The position numbers were made by a program, and so were the translations under genes. The notes under the pieces are model-generated. The model searched no databases. It was not told the DNA's origin and saw nothing but the letters and a program-made list of their open reading frames with translations. From Cadophora sp. MPI-SDFR-AT-0126 (taxonomy: Eukaryota > Ascomycota > Leotiomycetes > Helotiales > Ploettnerulaceae), in the NCBI GenBank assembly GCA_020747065.1, contig JAGMVK010000018.1, forward strand, positions 558,001-622,000: 64,000 bases of DNA. The letters are read 5' to 3'. Within the stretch, counting starts at the first letter, position 1; each line of letters opens with the position of its first letter. Positions 22,039 to 33,132 of the stretch are shown here, one piece after another.

Positions 22039-25000
22039 CTGCAGGTCTTCGGAACATGCCCTGTCAGCGCACCCCGCTTCTCAGAAACTTTTGAGGCTTA
22101 AGCCACACGGGCATGTTCCTTCGGCCATGTGCAAAATTAAGGATTAGGGCACTCTTGGAATTTCTGGTTTGGGAATTTGAAACTTTTGGCGAGGACTTTG
22201 AGCCGCTATTGTTTTTTGTTATGATGACACATGAACTGATGTCACAAGCTGAACTTTTGCAGTGAGGTGTTGGGCTTCTGCGCTGACCATTCATGAGGGG
22301 CTACAAGAAAACAATTCGTCAGATGCGAGGGGAATTTTCTGATGCGTTGAGAATTTTTCCACGCGGCCCTACGGCACAAGCTCAACCGACATCATGTACC
22401 TCCGTACTCGATCAGGAAACGACAGTAGCTTTGTTTGACAAATCAGAGTGTGCCGAAATATCACCGGATCGATCAATCAGGCTGCGTTTCCTCAAATTCT
22501 TACGGTAAACTTCACATCAGATCACGGCTTGCTCACTAACCCGAACCCCGACAACCTCCGTCGAAGAACAAAAATCCTCCGCTCTAGCTTCGATCGCAAT
22601 CAAAGCTCCGAAGTCGACCGCTCGCTGCAGAAAATTGCATCGTGGTTATGCTACTGTATCAGCCGGTGCGGTCCGGGTCCTTCTAAAAAGTTCTAGCATT
22701 TCGACGGCGCTGGACCGAAGCTGAAAGTCAGTACGAAGAAGCAGCGAGCGAGCTTGCTAGATGGAGTTAATAGAGCGACTTATGTCGGCTTATGTCGGCA
22801 GATGCCAAGCTCCTGATTTTGGCTCTTGCGCTTGTTTAGACGAGGGGTTGATGGCCGATGCCGATTTAGTCACATACTTAGTCCGGATTTGTGCTGGACT
22901 GGTTGGTTTTAAGGCGATGGGGTGTTTCGGCCTCGGGACCGAGAAAGGACGGGATGAAGAAAAGTAGTGGATTTTTGAACGTGCTGGTGCGTGGACTGAC
23001 TATTGATGTCCTGACGTGCCGTTCTCAGAGTCGGGAGTGATGTGCAGCAGTGCTGCATTTGGAAGGGTTTAGAAGCTACAGTTGGAATGCGACTGCGACG
23101 CTAAGTTAAGCTTAGATGCTCGATACTTTTGCGTGTCTGTGTGTTTGTTATGTCCGAGAGCGGCACGACGTCGGTCAGTGAATGAGTGACTTTTTTCTCG
23201 GTGCTTCTTCGGTTTTGGTAGAGTGGTATCCGGGGAGGATTATGGGGAAGGGGAGGGGGTGTTGTGATATGGACGAGAAGCGAGGTGAGTGAGATCCCTG
23301 GTTTACTTGCAAGCAAGTATTCGGAACCCCGAGGTACATTCACGTTGTGCAGTCAAACATCGCATGGGGTTGAAATTGCAGGACTGCGTAGGGTACGAGG
23401 ACCGAGCTTTCAGGTTGGGCTGAGGGGAAAATGAGATGTCGTGCGTTAGTTAGTGATGAATGATGCTTTTGCAAGTCTATGCACCGCGCCATACTGAGGG
23501 GAAGAGAACAGTGCGCAGAATTTTACACTTTGTGGTGCGTCCGTTTCCAGAAACTTTGTTTCAATCAGAAAGATCTCGCAGCGATCTCATGTCAGGCAGG
23601 GTCGTGGTGTACTTTGGTTTTGCCAGGCTAGCTAAGGTTACGTTACTGACTGACAGCTGTCTAAGAAAGTTCTGACAAGAGCGCTGCGCTAGACTGAGGT
23701 GTGCCGTCTGTCAGATATTTTCTCCCGCAAAATCATCTCTTGACTTCAAGATCGAGATATCGATAGCAACAAATCCTGACAGCTGTATGGGGCAAACAGT
23801 CTGTAGGGCTGAAATATTGGACTATTGGGAGGGGTAAGTACAGCTTACCAATCTTGGCGAAAGTTGTGAACGCGGGATTGGGTAGGGTCTGTCAGGACAG
23901 GCTTACCGATGTCCTTACTTTTTGGATATACTTTTTTGGCTTGCGAGAAAGCAATACCTTAATTGACTCTCAAACTTTTCTATGAAGTTTAAAGTTTTAA
24001 GTTTTTATTCTTCCTCATAAGGGTGTGGCATCGTGCAAGGTGAAGAATGTGGCGTTCAGCGGAAAGTTTAGAAGGTGTGCAGTGCGGGGAAGTGAGTGCA
24101 GGCGTCCCGAAGTAGGTAAACAAACGCCATGCGAAGCGAGAATACTGCGAAGTATACCTTTGGATTGGCTTGGAGGGATACAAGAGGGAAGTGGCGAGTG
24201 GGGAGAGGGACACTATCGATATGCGATGGAGGCTTATGCTGATGCTTACTGTGTGTTTTCGTCTGATCTAGAGCTCTTGGATAGCTTGGAAATATGGTGT
24301 TGTATCCTGTGTTTGCGTGAGGATGGTGAGGATGGCTTGTTTGGTTTTTGAGGGGTTTTTTTTCATATCGCTCGGAGAGGCTTGATTAGCTTGGTGAAGA
24401 AGTGAGAAGTGTGAAGTGGAGCTTGTGAATTTTTCTGGCCAAGGATGGATTCCGCGTGGCCAAGGTAAGGCTGAGACTGGATATAGGTATGGGTATAGAT
24501 TATGGGACCAGGTACTTTTGCCAATGGACAGTCAGCCGTGCATGATATGTTACCATCGCCCGTCACTTTGCAGCGGAGTACTTACTGGAATAGTATGTTT
24601 TGTTGTCTTTGCATTGTGTCTTTCTGACTTAGTGTGGAGCTTGGTTTTGGCCGGATTTGGATATCTTCACCGTTTGGAGGACAGTCCTAAAGGGGAAGTT
24701 TGCAGATGGGTTCGAAAAGACTGTGCATGGTGAGAATTGTTGGAATTGATGTTTCTGCATGTTACTATACCTCGCCGTATTGGTTCACCACTTTATCGAT
24801 TTTTTTGAGACGGGATATGGATGGGAGATGCCGATTTGGTTCGTTCAACATCGGTTGGGGAGCTGTCAAGTCCCAGATGAGAAACCCGATCCAGCCAGAT
24901 GGCTGGAACGTTTCCAGTCACACGGGACAGTTGATTGACAGTAGATTGCATGATCGCAGCCATCACATCAGATCACTTGAAGTCCACGAGGTTGAAGACT

Positions 25001-26390
25001 TGGCTCTCGCATCTGTCATGTCGTGATGACTTGGGCGGAAACACTGAAGAGCGTCAGCTCGCTTGATAGGCACTGTATCGGTTAGAACGGTTCATTGACT
25101 CTTCGGGTCTGCAGGCGTGTCGTGCGCCGGAGAAGGCTCCGAAGAGTTGCAGAAGGTAAAGTTTTTGCATAGCTGGGATTTTGGGAGGGGATATGTCAAG
25201 TGTATGTCCGTGTCTAGAAGCACACATGCAATGGTTTCTGGATTGGGCGTTACAGGAAATTGAAGACTCTAACATACATTGGCTGTGTTGTACCAGTACT
25301 TTGGCGAGCGAAGAAAGCGAGATTCAGAGAGGATGACAGACTACGCGGCCAGTCACGACGGTTGTGTTGCTGAAGTGGTACGACAGTACCGAGGTACATT
25401 GTTCTACTGCACATCCCATCACAGCATATGGCATTGGCATTGCTTGACTTCGAAACACAACTGCGAACTGTCTGCCTGCTGTTGTCCGCCAAAGTTCGTG
25501 ACGTGGAAATGGCAGGGACGAGGCAAATGAATGTCGTGAGACGTGACTAGCACCTGTCTGTCTGACATGATAGAGGTACAGTACAGTATATCCGTACCTC
25601 CCGCCATGCATGTCAACGTCAGATGACATATTCAATAGAAAAGTCACAGCATAACGTGCATCTTCGTCCGTACACCAGCATGAGGAAGTCTTCATCGCAG
25701 CGTCGCATCAGTATGCGCTGTTCAATAATCCCAACTGCTCACTTTCCTTCTTTTGCTCTACGAATCTCACTCTGACGTTTCTCTGAGGTTGGGAGGCTCT
25801 GCATCTACAGATTCCCAAACAGGAAGACATTTACGTAACAGTTATCGAAATCCAAGAGCTCGCTCTCTTGGCAAGCATGGCAAGCATAGCAAGCAAACGC
25901 AGCCGCAAGGCCCGCAAGTCTGACAGGCAGGCAGGCAGGCGAGCGGAAGTCTCAGATTGGCATCAGGCCAGGCACAGGTACAGGAATGAGGTAATCGGGA
26001 TTGCAGCGAATGGGATGTTCTGGCGAGATCAGGCGTGGTAAGTGGGTTGGGTGAGATGTGTCTCGGGACCGAGGTTTTGCGGATGTGGTGGGACGACGGG
26101 AGGTGCCTGGTCGGATGCGTGCGGGTGAGACATATCCAACGTGCTTCTCCTTGACCTGTGTGACAATGCCATGAGGATGGCGGATGGCCATGGTGCGATC
26201 GTGCAATTGTGCTGGTGGGTGATGGGGATGCGATGTGCTTATTCCGGCTTTCTGTTAAGAAGCCACAGCAGGCTGTCGGTGGCTGTCAGCGTCGTCATGG
26301 TTGGAATGCTATTGGTAAGGAGGTAAGGAGGTATGTGTACGTCGGTACGGTATGTAGTTAGGCCTTGGTTGTAGGCGTGGGATGCATCTC

Positions 26391-26430
26391 TCTCTCTCTC
26401 TCTGTGGGTGTGGGTGTGGGATAGGTATCT
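26391..26430. repeat. CT microsatellite and GTGTGG repeat
   Basis: A run of CT dinucleotides (about 26391-26404) passes directly into GTGGGT repeats (to about 26429). One strand is pyrimidine-rich and then purine/T-rich. This is an ordinary simple-sequence tract in the gene-free interval; no coding or mobile context is visible. Confidence 0.6.
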
Positions 26431-27570
26431 GGCAGTCTGGGTGTCACTGGAAATAGAAACCTGCAGCCATGACAGCCATCACGCATGAGGCTGATGAAAA
26501 GATGGCAACTGTACAGCAAATCGCGAAATCGCGGGGTATGGTGGCGATCCATCAGCCCACCAACCACAATACTCCTTCATACTTGCTCGCCTCTTGAGGC
26601 GTGCATGCGTGCATTTTGCAGCGCATCGCGAGGTCGCGAATCAGGTCGGTGATTCTTGACACACTGCGCAGTGAGAGGTTGAGTTGGTGGCAATGTGGGA
26701 AGGGAGAGGGAGAAGGAAGAAATTCGATAGTTCCTGAGGTTCGACGCCTCCAGATCGCGAGTGAACTTGGCAGGGAGGGAGGGGGAAGTGCGTGATGTTC
26801 TTGAAACTCGTGACTTTGAAAGTAGATTTGTCGTTGGCAGGAAAACAAGAGAGCGCAAAAGGCAACCAAACTTTAAGTGATGAGGGCGGGCTTTAAATCC
26901 GATGGTGGCTTGCAAGTTGGCTGGCCTACTTTATGGGGAAGGTAGCATTCAAGCGGAGCAGTGACAAGGGAGGAGACATCCACCCTGAACGGCTGGCGCT
27001 GAAGACCCCGGATGTGCAGCATTGCCCTGCCCTGCCCGACCCTGATTTTTTGCCTTGCCACTTTTATCACGAGAATTACCGGGCATGTTACTTGGTCGTC
27101 GTACGTGGGCGTAAGCGAGGTGCTGTCGTTATGCTTTCATGCAATGCTACGGAGACGACGAGGGTTTGTACATTTTGCCTGAGTTCGCGATGCATTGGGA
27201 GTGTCACGGCAGTGTGCAAAAGGACTTGGGAGGTAACTCTAAATCATTGCTGACGCGTTGTATTATGCAAAAAGTCGGAGAGTGAAGCACTGATGAGGGG
27301 TGGATTTGGAATGGAGAAGAGCTGGGTTTGTTTGATTTGACTTGAATTGGACATTACAAACTAATACTACGGAGCTGTTTGTCTGTTTTTCGGTAATTAT
27401 GAGGGGGTAAAGTTTACTCCGTCCCATGCACCCACGCATGCTTTGCCTAAAATGTTGTGTTAACCACGTGATTTGATTTGAACGACGAATCGATGGCGAA
27501 ACTCCTTCCCTTTTTCCAATGTCTTTTGGTGTGAATGAAAGTCATTTGTGTCATAAGATCAAGCGAGTGC

Positions 27571-30068
27571 TTAGTAGGCAACGGGTGTGGTAAGAGTGAA
27601 AGAGACTGGCGATCCGGCCATCTGGACCCAGATAGTGAGAGGATCGGAGCCAACCTTCTCGGTGGTGAAACCTTGAGTGTTGGTAACGGTACCTGGGACG
27701 GTAACTGGGATCTTGACAGTGCAAGTGTTGCCGGTGGTAGTGAGCGTGACGGCCGTGATGGTCTTTGCGGTTGGGTCGGTGGTGTAGGACAGCTGTGGAG
27801 CGCACTTGTCTCTGGCCATGCGGTTGATGAAGTCGAGGGCGGTGTCGTCGTGCTTGAGCGAGATCAAGGGCCAGGATACAAGTCTGGTGAACTCTTGAGT
27901 GACGGTCTCGGCCCAGGCTTGGATCAGAGAGAGTTTCTTTGAGACGCCGTTGATGGTTGTGGTGCCAGCGGTCACGTAGTTCAGGTTGGCTTGGTGGAAC
28001 ATGTAGGGGTCGTGGTGAAGACCGAAGAGATGGCGGGTGTTGGTAGCCTTCTCGAGAGCAAGGAGTGCGTTCCAGTCTCCGCTTCCGGCAGAGGTATCGA
28101 TCCACTCTTGGACTGTGCAGGCTGGTAGATCACACTTTACCTTGTTAGTAGTTACTTGCAGGAAGGAAGAGGGGAGTACATACGTTGTAGTAGATGTTGG
28201 TAGCCCAGCGGGGAACGATGGTGGCGCCAGCGTACCCATTATCAGCGACGTTACTGATGAGAGGCCAGAACTCGTTCTCCTTGTTCATCAAGACCGGGCG
28301 GGTGTTGTCACCAACGACATACTTGATACCGTTGTCGAGCCATGCTTTGATGGCATCGCCGTTGTGCATACCAGTAATCGCAGGAGGAATCATGCCGTTG
28401 GCGCTGAATTTGTTTCCGGCTGCGATACCGACTTGCGCGAGCCATGCCTTGTTCCATGAGATTTCTCGGGAGACGTCGAAGTACGTGGCGTTGTTTTGGT
28501 CCTCGTGCGTGAAGGTGTGAGAAACGTGAGCAAAGACATCACGGTTTGCGGCATTGGCGAACCAGACCTTAAGAGGATCCAGGTTGACGCATGCAGTGGT
28601 GTATGGGTAGGTGGTTGGAGTGTTTGGCCAGAGGTTCGTGCCAGTTCCGAGGGGTTTCTTGAATTCAAGAGGAGTGTCGATCTGCTCAGGGTACTCGATT
28701 GGTCCAATTCCACACTGGGTTCCACCGAGATCAGCTCCGGCCTCGATGTTTCCGTTGCCGTTGTGACCAATGTCGAGGAAGTATTTGCTTCCGGCTGGCA
28801 AGCGGCTCTGGATATCAGCGGTCCAGGTCTTGTGTTGATCCAAATCAGCAGTGGTAATTCTGTATGTTCTACCAGCGGGACGGTAGATGTCTGAGATCAA
28901 GAACATGTCATCGACTATTGATATCAATTAGCCTGATTGCTTGCAATATATCTTGCTTCAAACTAACCTTGGTTGCTGAAGTACGTGCGGCGGAAACCGG
29001 TGTCTGTGACAAGATTAGCCAATGGTCGTCGTCTTGGCGGGAATACATACATAAACCTCTGGTGGCCCAGGTGATCCAAGCATGCTGGAGATAGTTGGAA
29101 GTTGACGACCATTCAGTAGCGAACCCAATGAAGAAGACCATCTGATGAGCTGTCAGTAAGATGAAGCGCAGGATCACAAATGAGAGTTCTTACCTGTTGT
29201 CGACCATCGATGTTGTTGATGACACCAGCGGTGGACTTGGTTGGGAAACCAGTAGCTGGATCGAACGAGGCGAACTCAGTGGCAATGGTAGCATTGGTGA
29301 TAGTTGCAGGGTAATGGTAGAGACCAGCAGTTGAAACACCAGCTCCAGTCTTCATTCCTGAAGTTGGGAAAGCAGCAGTGCTTGAGAGACTGATGAGTTG
29401 CTCGACTCCTGTGTTGCAACATCCACCAATGGCAGAGGCACCATAGGCTGGACCGGGGAAGACATCAATACGGACCATGCGGGCACCGAAAGAGACCTGG
29501 TATTGATAGAGAGTTGCCAGTTGAGCGGCGGTGAGAGCACTTTGGAAACCAAGAGTTCCACCATAGTCGTAGCTGACCTCGGACAGGATGACGATAGCTC
29601 CATAGTTTCCAGATGTGGAAGAGCTGTTGAGTTGTGGAAGGGTGACGCCGGTCTTAGGGACGGTGACAACCTGATATGGGATGGCATATCCGTTGAGACC
29701 AGACGTGGCCGAGTATGCCGAGGCAGCATCACGAGCGAAGATCAGAATAGTGCTCTTCGTGCTGGTGCCAGCGACTGCAGCGGCGTTAGGAGCTACAACT
29801 GCTAAGGCCTGTACGGTTGTGTTGGTGGCAACAGTCTTTCCATCAACTGCAGGAGGTCAATCAATAAGCTTCGTAGCTTTGGATGATAGTTAGAATTACC
29901 TGTTGCAATCTTTGTCGCAACTGACGGAGGAGCTTGGCGACCTCCTGCACCATTCAAAGACTGGACCCGTTCGGATGCGCCATTGGTTTGTCTTCGCTGG
30001 GGATGCGCATATACTCCTGAAACGGAAACTGCCAGAAGCAGGGCCTTGAAGAAAGTTTTGGTCAACAT
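27571..30068 (-). CDS. agd3: Secreted CE18-type polysaccharide deacetylase (Agd3-like)
   Basis: Six exons, closing in frame to 749 aa: 30068-29900, 29846-29194, 29141-29051, 29003-28968 (36 nt), 28914-28184 and 28140-27571. All introns are GT-AG, 43-53 nt long. The ATG at 30068 gives a signal peptide (MLTKTFFKALLLAVSVSGVYA). The N-terminal part resembles the CBM87 region of A. fumigatus Agd3. The catalytic part shows VDDMFLISDIYRP (metal-binding Asp, about 318) and AHVSHTFTHE (His446, His449, His453). Agd3 partially deacetylates GalNAc units of galactosaminogalactan outside the cell, making the polymer cationic and adhesive. Length is close to the Aspergillus enzyme. It is divergent from the giant GT4 gene, sharing a 3 kb intergenic region. 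I recognise the family from the overall sequence and motifs. Confidence 0.88.
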
Positions 30069-33000
30069 TAGGGGCAACGGGCACTTAGCGAACGACGGGC
30101 TTCAATCGAAAACGAATGAGTTGTAGTTGGAAGTTTTTGGGGCCTGCTTCGACGAGTATATAAAAGAAAGATGACAGGAGCTCGACGCTTGCCAGCTGGG
30201 ATTACACGAGGTGGAGTGAAAATACTAGAGAACCTGGCCAGCCACAGCTGAGCACAAGAAACTGAGCCCAGAAAGCATCGAAGCATTGACAAAGCCGCAA
30301 AGGGTGATGTGACCCACCCCTTTTCGCTGGCTGGACTCCCAAAGCGTTCATGTCCAAGGATTTACTCGAAAGTCTGGATCCGGGGAGCAAAGACAACGAA
30401 TGACTCGGGATGGACTATCGAAAAATTGCAGCAAGCCATGAGAGTTCCGGTCAGCTTGGTGGGAAGCTCTGGAAGAGTCTGTGCCGTGGCATTGGGTGCT
30501 GCGCTACTCGATGGGCTGCCAGTGTCTGTCTGGGAGCACCATGAGTCGATGAAAGGGTCATCGGTCTGGGATACCGAGTTCAGAGGGCGATACGGTAGGG
30601 CTAGAGGGGTGAGTGGGGATGAGCTGTGCCCAGAGACGGGACAGGAAGATCTGTTGATGCGGGATGCAAGGGGCGTGACGGTCTGTGTTGTCATGTTTAC
30701 CTTTATTTAGACCATGGAGAGAAAATCATGCGGAGGTTGCAGAGCTAGGGGAGGCGGAGGGTCAGGGTCGAGGCAAGTCGGGCACCTCTTGGGCCGCTAA
30801 TACGATCAAGGCGAGATCATGGGAAGAGATTCAGGGATACGAAGTAGAGAATCGACGACAGCAGATATTTCAGCTCAGAGCAACAGAGGGTGACCAAGAA
30901 ATAGAAGTGGAGGGCGGGAAATGAGGGCGATAGGTCCAAAAGCGGAAAATGGCAACATCAGGGTCGTACAAAGTCTGTTAGCAAGCTGTCATCGAAAGGC
31001 AAAACTTGGCCTAGAGGTCAAGAATGGACTTGAAAAAGTCATAACTTGAATCCCGAAAGCCATAAAGGCGGTCTGGCACCACGATGCGGATAATAATTGT
31101 GCCTGGTAATGGGAAACTAGCATGGGTAGGGGTCCTCGTGAAAGTTGAGAGCTGTTTACTAGAGGAGAAAAAGGAAAGGGTTTGAAATGTGGCAAAGAAA
31201 CCTTTGCCGGGTTTTTCCAAAAGGAAAAGGAGACGAAGCGAACGAAAGCTAAGAAAAGGAAGACAAAAGCAGCGAGGCTGATTATGACGCCTCCATATCA
31301 TGCATGCACGGAGAAAATACTGTAAAATGAACGAGAATAATCTGATCTCCGCTAAATTAGCGTGTGCTCGTGCTGGTGCCATGATGCCATGGTGTCCGGC
31401 CGCAGTCGTGCGACGGTGCAACCAGACGCTGTTGAAGCGGCAAGGGGTCCAAGCCATGCAAGCCAGCAAGCCAGCCGAGTCTCACGTGCTGCGCGGCAGC
31501 TATCTTCCGCGCCAAGTCTCGTCTATCCTCGTGCCTCTCAACGTCTTGTCATTCATTCTCTGCTCTACAGCCTCTACTGTCCTACTCTTTGGCCGACCAC
31601 TGTCTGCGAGGAGCCAGGGTCAGAACAACTCCGACAACTCAGCAACTAACCGATCCGGCCCATACCAGGAATCGGTAGCTCCTCCGAGGACAACAGGCGA
31701 GACACCACACCACAGCAAACCTACAGCACAGCATAGCACAGACAAGACATGGGGGATCAGCAAGGACATGGGCAAGGCCCACCTCACACAATCCCAAGAC
31801 TCCAGGAATTGTCATCCCGCGAACCCGGGACTACCTTTCACGGTATGGACCTTGATGCCATTATTCCCTATGGACTACGGTACCCAGTACTACCTTTACT
31901 TCTGGTGCTCTGAGGAATGCGGTGGTGGTCTGTACCATCTTTTCCGTGCTATCCTTTCCACAGCTCGTGTCATGAAACTAATAATGGGCCATGGCAAGAA
32001 TAGCTACTCGGAATCGAGGTGAGTCGAGGTAGGCTAGGGTGACATGATTTCATGATCTGCTCGTCCAATACCATCCGAGCGTGTTCGTTTCCTCTCTTTG
32101 TTTCTTCGCTTCGTCCTCCGTCTTCAGCCAGGGAGTAGGGAGCAGGGATGAGTTTCGAGAAGCATGGCTAAAGACCGCCGCTTTCGAATCACTCAGGCGG
32201 CATCCGATGATCTGCGGCCATCGTTGTTTTATTTTCCTATCCTGCACTAACCTTTTCTTTCCTTTCCCTGCGATGAGGTGCTGTGCAAAGCAGCATACAA
32301 GCGCCTTACAGGCTGACCGTAGCCTTGCCGCTAGAAGACCCTCAATTCTCGATGCACATGGGGTCGACCCCTGCCAATCCCTACCCGTCGTTTTGTCTCG
32401 GCTGAGAATCGTGGGGCCGTCACCGGGATAACTGCTGATGACGCTTTACGGCTCAAGTAAACTTTTTGTCTGCACTTCAACCGCCCGATTACCAATGGAC
32501 AGCGTGCTTCCTTCTGGAATTGCTTTAACTCAGGCTATACGACTGGCGGTCTGACCGGTCTACTTCCAAAATGAGACGCGGCGTCCAACCAGTTCTGACA
32601 CCCACCCTTCCTCAACACACCTGTTTGATATCAACATGCAGGCCAAGAATCCTCCATGGCAAGCCGTGGATCCACGTCGCTGCTTTCTTTCTCTCGTCTT
32701 CACATTCCATCGTGTTGTTGCTGATCTTTCCAAGAATATTGGGGGCTTGCATGGTTCTAGCTACTTGTTGATGGGGCTGAAATCTACCATGAGCTTCGAT
32801 GATATGATGATGTGATTACTAGCGGGGCAAACTTCCTTTCGCTTCAGCCTTGACGTTTGAGATCTATTGATCGCCGGCAAGGGAGGTTGGGTCAGTAACT
32901 TGTCACTCCCGTTCAACAGCGCCGAGGCTGAGCTTTCGAGGCTTCAGTTTTTCTCTTCGTTGAGTACTTGCTACTACTACACAACTACAGTCCTCGCCCA

Positions 33001-33132
33001 TACCTTCGCTCTACAAGACGCTCGCTCGCCTACCCCCCACTTCATTCGTTCAAGTCGTTTCAGATCAGAGAAGGGCGAAGCTGTTTGACATACTCTATGG
33101 CGACAGTTCTCTAACATATCCCAATTGACGAT
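30069..33132. promoter_or_regulatory. Divergent intergenic region agd3 / gt4c
   Basis: A 3.1 kb region between two head-to-head cluster genes, with no supportable gene. It must contain both promoters and 5' untranslated regions. A TATATAAAA stretch lies at about 30157-30165; read on the minus strand it is TTTTATATA, about 90 nt before the agd3 ATG, a plausible TATA-like element. A 240-codon frame (31300-32022, plus) has an ATG but random-looking composition. Unusual length for a fungal promoter suggests complex regulation, but no specific binding site can be assigned by eye. Confidence 0.5.

Larger units (their letters stand above)
18992..27570. other. 8.6 kb gene desert inside the polysaccharide locus
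   Basis: Between uge3 and agd3 I find no gene model on either strand. All open frames are below about 140 codons, many start at non-ATG codons, opposite-strand frames overlap heavily, and none carries a recognisable motif or a convincing exon chain. In A. fumigatus this interval holds ega3 and sph3. I looked for residues of those hydrolases and recognised nothing, but by eye a strongly decayed copy would be missed. The promoter of uge3 lies just above 18991. Short simple repeats occur at about 25872-25897 (GCAAGCAT units), 25921-25940 (AGGC units) and 26391-26404 (CT). Confidence 0.6.

Noticed and set aside
25860..25945. Short tandem units (GCAAGCAT, AGGC) considered as a CRISPR-like or minisatellite array
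   Set aside because: Only a few imperfect short copies without spacers; simple-sequence slippage explains them, and CRISPR arrays are not expected in a fungal nuclear genome.
31300..32022. 240-codon plus-strand frame between agd3 and the giant GT gene
   Set aside because: It has an ATG, but the translation shows no domain, no membrane or secretion signal, and random-looking composition; it lies in the shared promoter region.
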